Positions 61,113-64,000 of a stretch of DNA of 64,000 bases are shown piece after piece. The position numbers and the translations under genes were made by a program. The notes beneath the pieces were generated by a model. That model made no database searches. It saw nothing but the letters and a program-made list of their open reading frames with translations, and was not told the DNA's origin. Source of the stretch: Heliocidaris erythrogramma (lineage: Eukaryota > Echinodermata > Echinoidea > Camarodonta > Echinometridae); NCBI GenBank assembly GCA_025617745.1, contig CM046858.1, positions 44,800,048 to 44,864,047 of the forward strand, in the 5' to 3' direction. Position 1 is the first letter of the stretch. The number at the start of each line of letters is the position of its first letter.

Positions 61113-61139
61113 TGTATATATATATATATATATAATATA
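61113..61139. repeat. TA microsatellite
   Basis: TA run directly left of the mariner-like element. Confidence 0.95.
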
Positions 61140-61695
61140 TAGGGTTGGAAAAAAGTTTGGAATATTTTTATTCCAAAAATTATTTCTTGTCTTAAACATA
61201 TCCCTCGTCATTTTAAGTTCTTCTTTGAGGTTCAAATAAAAGATATGTGTCCCTTTTTAACTTTAAAAGCACAACATTAAAAATCAGGCTTATCACACAG
61301 TGCAGAGGTCCACTTGGAATTCGGAAGCGTATATTTGCTGTTTTTGCAAATGTCTAACGAAAAAGTTAAATAATCAGATACAGTTTAATTGCTATACCGA
61401 AGTCCTCAAAATGACTGCAAACTGAACGTAGCTTTTTCAAAATTCCACGTGAAGTACAGAAATGTATAACAAGATGTTCAAACACAAATAGAGCAAATCT
61501 GACAACATGTGGTTCATTGGTCAGCCATTGTAACATGTTTAACAATATTACGTAATCTTTGGTACAAGATGGAACAGTAGACTTCATTCAACACAGTTAA
61601 TCCGATTTGGATGAATTATTCATCACAATATAGTAGAAACTAGCATTTAAAATCAGACATATCGCCAAAAAAATATTCCAAACTTTTTTCCAACC

Positions 61696-61698
<3 letters not shown>
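61140..61698. mobile_element. Tc1/mariner-like non-autonomous element in TA repeat
   Basis: The ends AGGGTTGGAAAAAAGTTTGG continue into AATATTTTT on both sides. They match for about 28 bp and are flanked by TA (61138-61139 and 61699-61700). The right end adds the usual leading C (CAGGG on the minus strand); the left has T. The 559-bp interior includes a 73-codon minus-strand frame without transposase motifs. It lies within TA microsatellites on both sides. Confidence 0.8.

Positions 61699-61775
<77 letters not shown>
61699..61775. repeat. TA microsatellite
   Basis: About 75 bp of TA with one CA interruption, right of the mariner-like element. Confidence 0.95.
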
Positions 61776-61777
<2 letters not shown>

Positions 61778-61914
61778 TGCGCACCATCTCAAGAATAAAA
61801 AAAGCTGAAAAATGGCACATTTTACGATTTTAGCCTACTACTATACATAGGCCTACAGTTAATCCTTCTTCCAAACGCGTATAATTGTTTACAGATTTCG
61901 ACTGATAATCTACA

Positions 61915-62025
61915 CCATGGCATGCATGCCACGGTGGGATTCGAACCAAGATCTGATGATCCAAAATATATGACAAAAATCTCACGTCACATCTAGATCA
62001 CCCTATACGCCAGAGGTTTAATGTA
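61915..62025 (-). mobile_element. tRNA-derived SINE head (possible), minus orientation
   Basis: On the minus strand GGTTCGAATCC is an exact B box, preceded at a tRNA-like distance by CTCTGGCGTATAGGGTG, a plausible A box. CCACCGTGGCATGC follows. Stem pairing is poor, so a working tRNA is unlikely. No tail was defined. Confidence 0.4.
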
Positions 62026-62639
62026 TATTTTTGTTTTTGAATACAAATGGGTGAAGTGGAAAAAAGAAGTTGGCACATGAATTTCACACGGACCTGATGT
62101 GTTTCTGTCAGTGAATAAGAGAGGATTTCCTTCGCATTGGGAATTTTACTTGACGAAAATCAGCGCATTAGCAAGGAAAGGAAGTCACGTGTCGAGGGAC
62201 TTTGACTGAAAATCGATGGCAAGAAAGAATTGATCTCAATCAATAGACAGGATCGCTTTGAGTAGAGAGGATGTCGTAACGCGTTGAGGGATCAAAAGAA
62301 GAAGCAGAAAAAGCACAATTGCGTTCATATTGCCAGTTTTCCCCAAAATCACGACAGTAAAATAATTATGTAGATAGTAGCTGCCGGATGAAGGGGAAGC
62401 CCCCCCCCCCCCCCCCTTCAATGACTGGACCCACAGACACCACGTGTAAACTACACCCTTTCTAGCATCAGCATGACGGCTCAACAGCTAATGTAGTGCC
62501 TAACGATATTAGAATTGTCGATGCTAGTTGCGTTTCTTTTTTTATTATCATATTTCCTCTCTGGTGAAACAAAACAACAACAACGAAATAAAAGTATGTA
62601 AAAAGATTGCTCAGCTAAATGACATTATCATTTATAAAG
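62026..62639. other. Intronic non-coding DNA
   Basis: A C run at about 62401-62416; otherwise no feature before the LINE tail. Confidence 0.5.
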
Positions 62640-64000
62640 GGGAAAATAATAATAATAATAATAATAATAATATTCAGTTCTTGTATAGCGCATAACACAT
62701 TGCCTTGGCATGTCCCTATGCGCTTGTATAGCAGAAAAAGAAAGAACAGCATATAGAATATATAGAACTGCTTTAAAGCAAGAAAAACAAAGTACATTTG
62801 GTGTTCGGCACTGGGTTCATATGCATGCAAATCAAGTGTTGAATAAATGCTTCTTAAGCATAGCCTTAAACTTATCTAAATCAGCAATACTTCGTAGATC
62901 ATTTGGGGCCGAGTTCCATAAAACTGAAGCAGCGTGTACAAAAGAGCGTTCACCATAAGATTTGGTCTTTATCATAGGAACAACAAACAGATTTTTTGTG
63001 CTTGACCTTAAGCTACGAGCTGGCTGGTATGAACTGAACAATTCAGATAAGTATTCTGGGGCTATTCCATAGAAGCATTCATAGGCAAAGACAAGTAGTT
63101 TAAACAGTATGCGATTACAAACAGGAAGCCAATGCAAGTTTCGTAAGACAGGGGTGATTGATTCGTATTTTCGGGTTCTAGTAACTAGTCTTGCTGCTGC
63201 ATTTTGAAGAGTCTGTAATTTTCTAATTTTTTGTTGTGGTAATCCAAACATGAGGCTATTGCAGAAGTCAATGTGACATAAGACGAACGCATGTACCAGT
63301 TTTTCAGTTGTACGTTTGTCCAAATAATGGCGTATTTTACCAATTCTGTAAAGCGCGTATGAAGCAGCACGACATTTGCGCAATATAAAGTTCTCAAATG
63401 TCATTCGAGAATCAAAGATCACTCCCAAATTCCTACAAGATTGGCTTGCTTGAACTAACGCTCCATTGATATCTAGTGCATTGATAGGTTGTGACTCACG
63501 AAAACGTGAGGATATACAGTAGCAAAATTCTGTTTTGCTACTGTTAAGTTTGAGGCAATTGACTTGGGACCATTCCTTGATAGCCTGAAATGCAAGGCAA
63601 GATTTCGTCGGCTGGATCAAAACTACTTGACTTTTCAAATGAAATATACAGTTGTGTATCATCAGCATAGAACATTTTTTGTACATTATACTGATCTATG
63701 AGTGATTCAAGTGGAGCAGTATATAATGTAAATAGAATCGGACCAAGTACAGATCCTTGCGGGACTCCCTGTTTAATGAGGTGAGATGATGATTGTTCAC
63801 CATCAATGACCACACGATGACTTCGGTCGAACAGATAGGATTCAAACCACTTCAAGACCTGGCCTCTTAATCCAAATTTGTTTTTTAGTCGTGTCAGGAG
63901 AATGTCATGTCGTATGGTGTCGAAGGCAGCTGAAAAATCTAGCAATACTAGAATTGCTTCTTCACCTTTATCCAATGCTATTAGCACGTCATTCGTAACT
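62640..64000 (-). mobile_element. LINE (CR1/L2-like), antisense in receptor intron, cut by window edge
   Basis: On the minus strand: reverse transcriptase, ORF2 C-terminus (stop at about 62832-62834), a short 3' UTR, a tail with AGCGCATAGGGACATG and ATGCGCTATACAAG forming a hairpin, then a TTA trinucleotide run at 62646-62672. A 3' hairpin plus microsatellite tail is characteristic of CR1/L2-group elements. The reading frame still runs at 64000, so the element extends beyond the window. Confidence 0.85.
62832..64000 (-). pseudogene. LINE ORF2 reverse transcriptase, C-terminal part, one frameshift
   Basis: Two overlapping frames cover the protein. The first (64000 to 63544) carries LVLLDFSAAFDTIRHDIL, then QGVPQGSVLGPILFTLY and FYADDTQLYISF with the catalytic Asp pair. 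A single-base frameshift near 63590-63610 moves the rest into the second frame, which runs (to 62832) through the KLNSSKTEF and NLGVIFDS blocks typical of this group, and ends MLKKHLFNT. Apart from this frameshift the sequence is clean, so the insertion is young compared with the other two LINEs. N-terminal domains are beyond the window. Confidence 0.88.

Noticed and set aside
61366..61587. 73-codon minus frame as a mariner transposase remnant
   Set aside because: No DDE/D-type motif or other transposase signature; the element is only 559 bp.
63185..63397. 70-codon minus frame within the LINE
   Set aside because: Shadow of the reverse transcriptase frame in another register.

Overview
This is AT-rich eukaryotic (metazoan) nuclear DNA. 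It is almost entirely non-coding, crowded with microsatellites, long G or C homopolymers, non-autonomous DNA transposons and decayed LINEs. The repeat types and the one recognisable gene suggest a marine invertebrate deuterostome. A sea urchin or another echinoderm would fit, but the species cannot be proved from the sequence alone.

The only confident host gene is a group I-like metabotropic glutamate receptor on the + strand near the right edge. Two consecutive internal exons (58644-58890 and 59853-60115) encode part of the extracellular ligand-binding domain. Splice sites and phases agree and join in frame. The 5' exons were not found upstream, and the next 3' exon is not visible before the window ends. 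The following intron is therefore at least 3.9 kb and holds an antisense LINE. A short open stretch at 1-97 may be the last coding exon of an unknown + strand gene entering from the left.

Layout: 0-6 kb has a possible 3' exon, a decayed hAT-type MITE and two TIR elements with internal arrays of short motifs (3189-4264, 4639-5445). 7-15 kb has T-rich and CT/GA tracts, tRNA-like SINE heads near 9-10.5 kb, a SINE in inverted context (12233-12718) and the first copy of a 145-bp MITE. 15.6-17.3 kb is a 5'-truncated LINE with a broken reverse transcriptase. 18-24 kb is mostly microsatellites. 25.0-26.0 kb is a 1-kb near-palindromic element with TA target duplications. 29-34 kb has an 11-bp-phased MITE, a diverged tandem duplication, the second 145-bp MITE, a GAGGAC-motif region and a TTAA-flanked piggyBac-like element. 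34-47 kb is largely featureless apart from a TTAA-flanked element, a long hairpin, small repeats and a hAT MITE with a perfect 8-bp target duplication. 47.5-50 kb is GA-rich and ends in a 300-bp MITE. 51-52.7 kb is a LINE wreck with nested insertions that include the third 145-bp MITE. 53.4-54.1 kb is another motif-array element. 58.6-60.1 kb holds the receptor exons. 61-64 kb has a mariner-like element, a SINE-like head and the antisense LINE.

The most notable pattern is several elements with unrelated terminal repeats that share one design: many copies of a 6-11 bp motif in opposing orientations. This is the layout expected of subterminal transposase-binding arrays or foldback DNA. The other is a constant-length 145-bp MITE family that occurs only inside or beside TA microsatellites.
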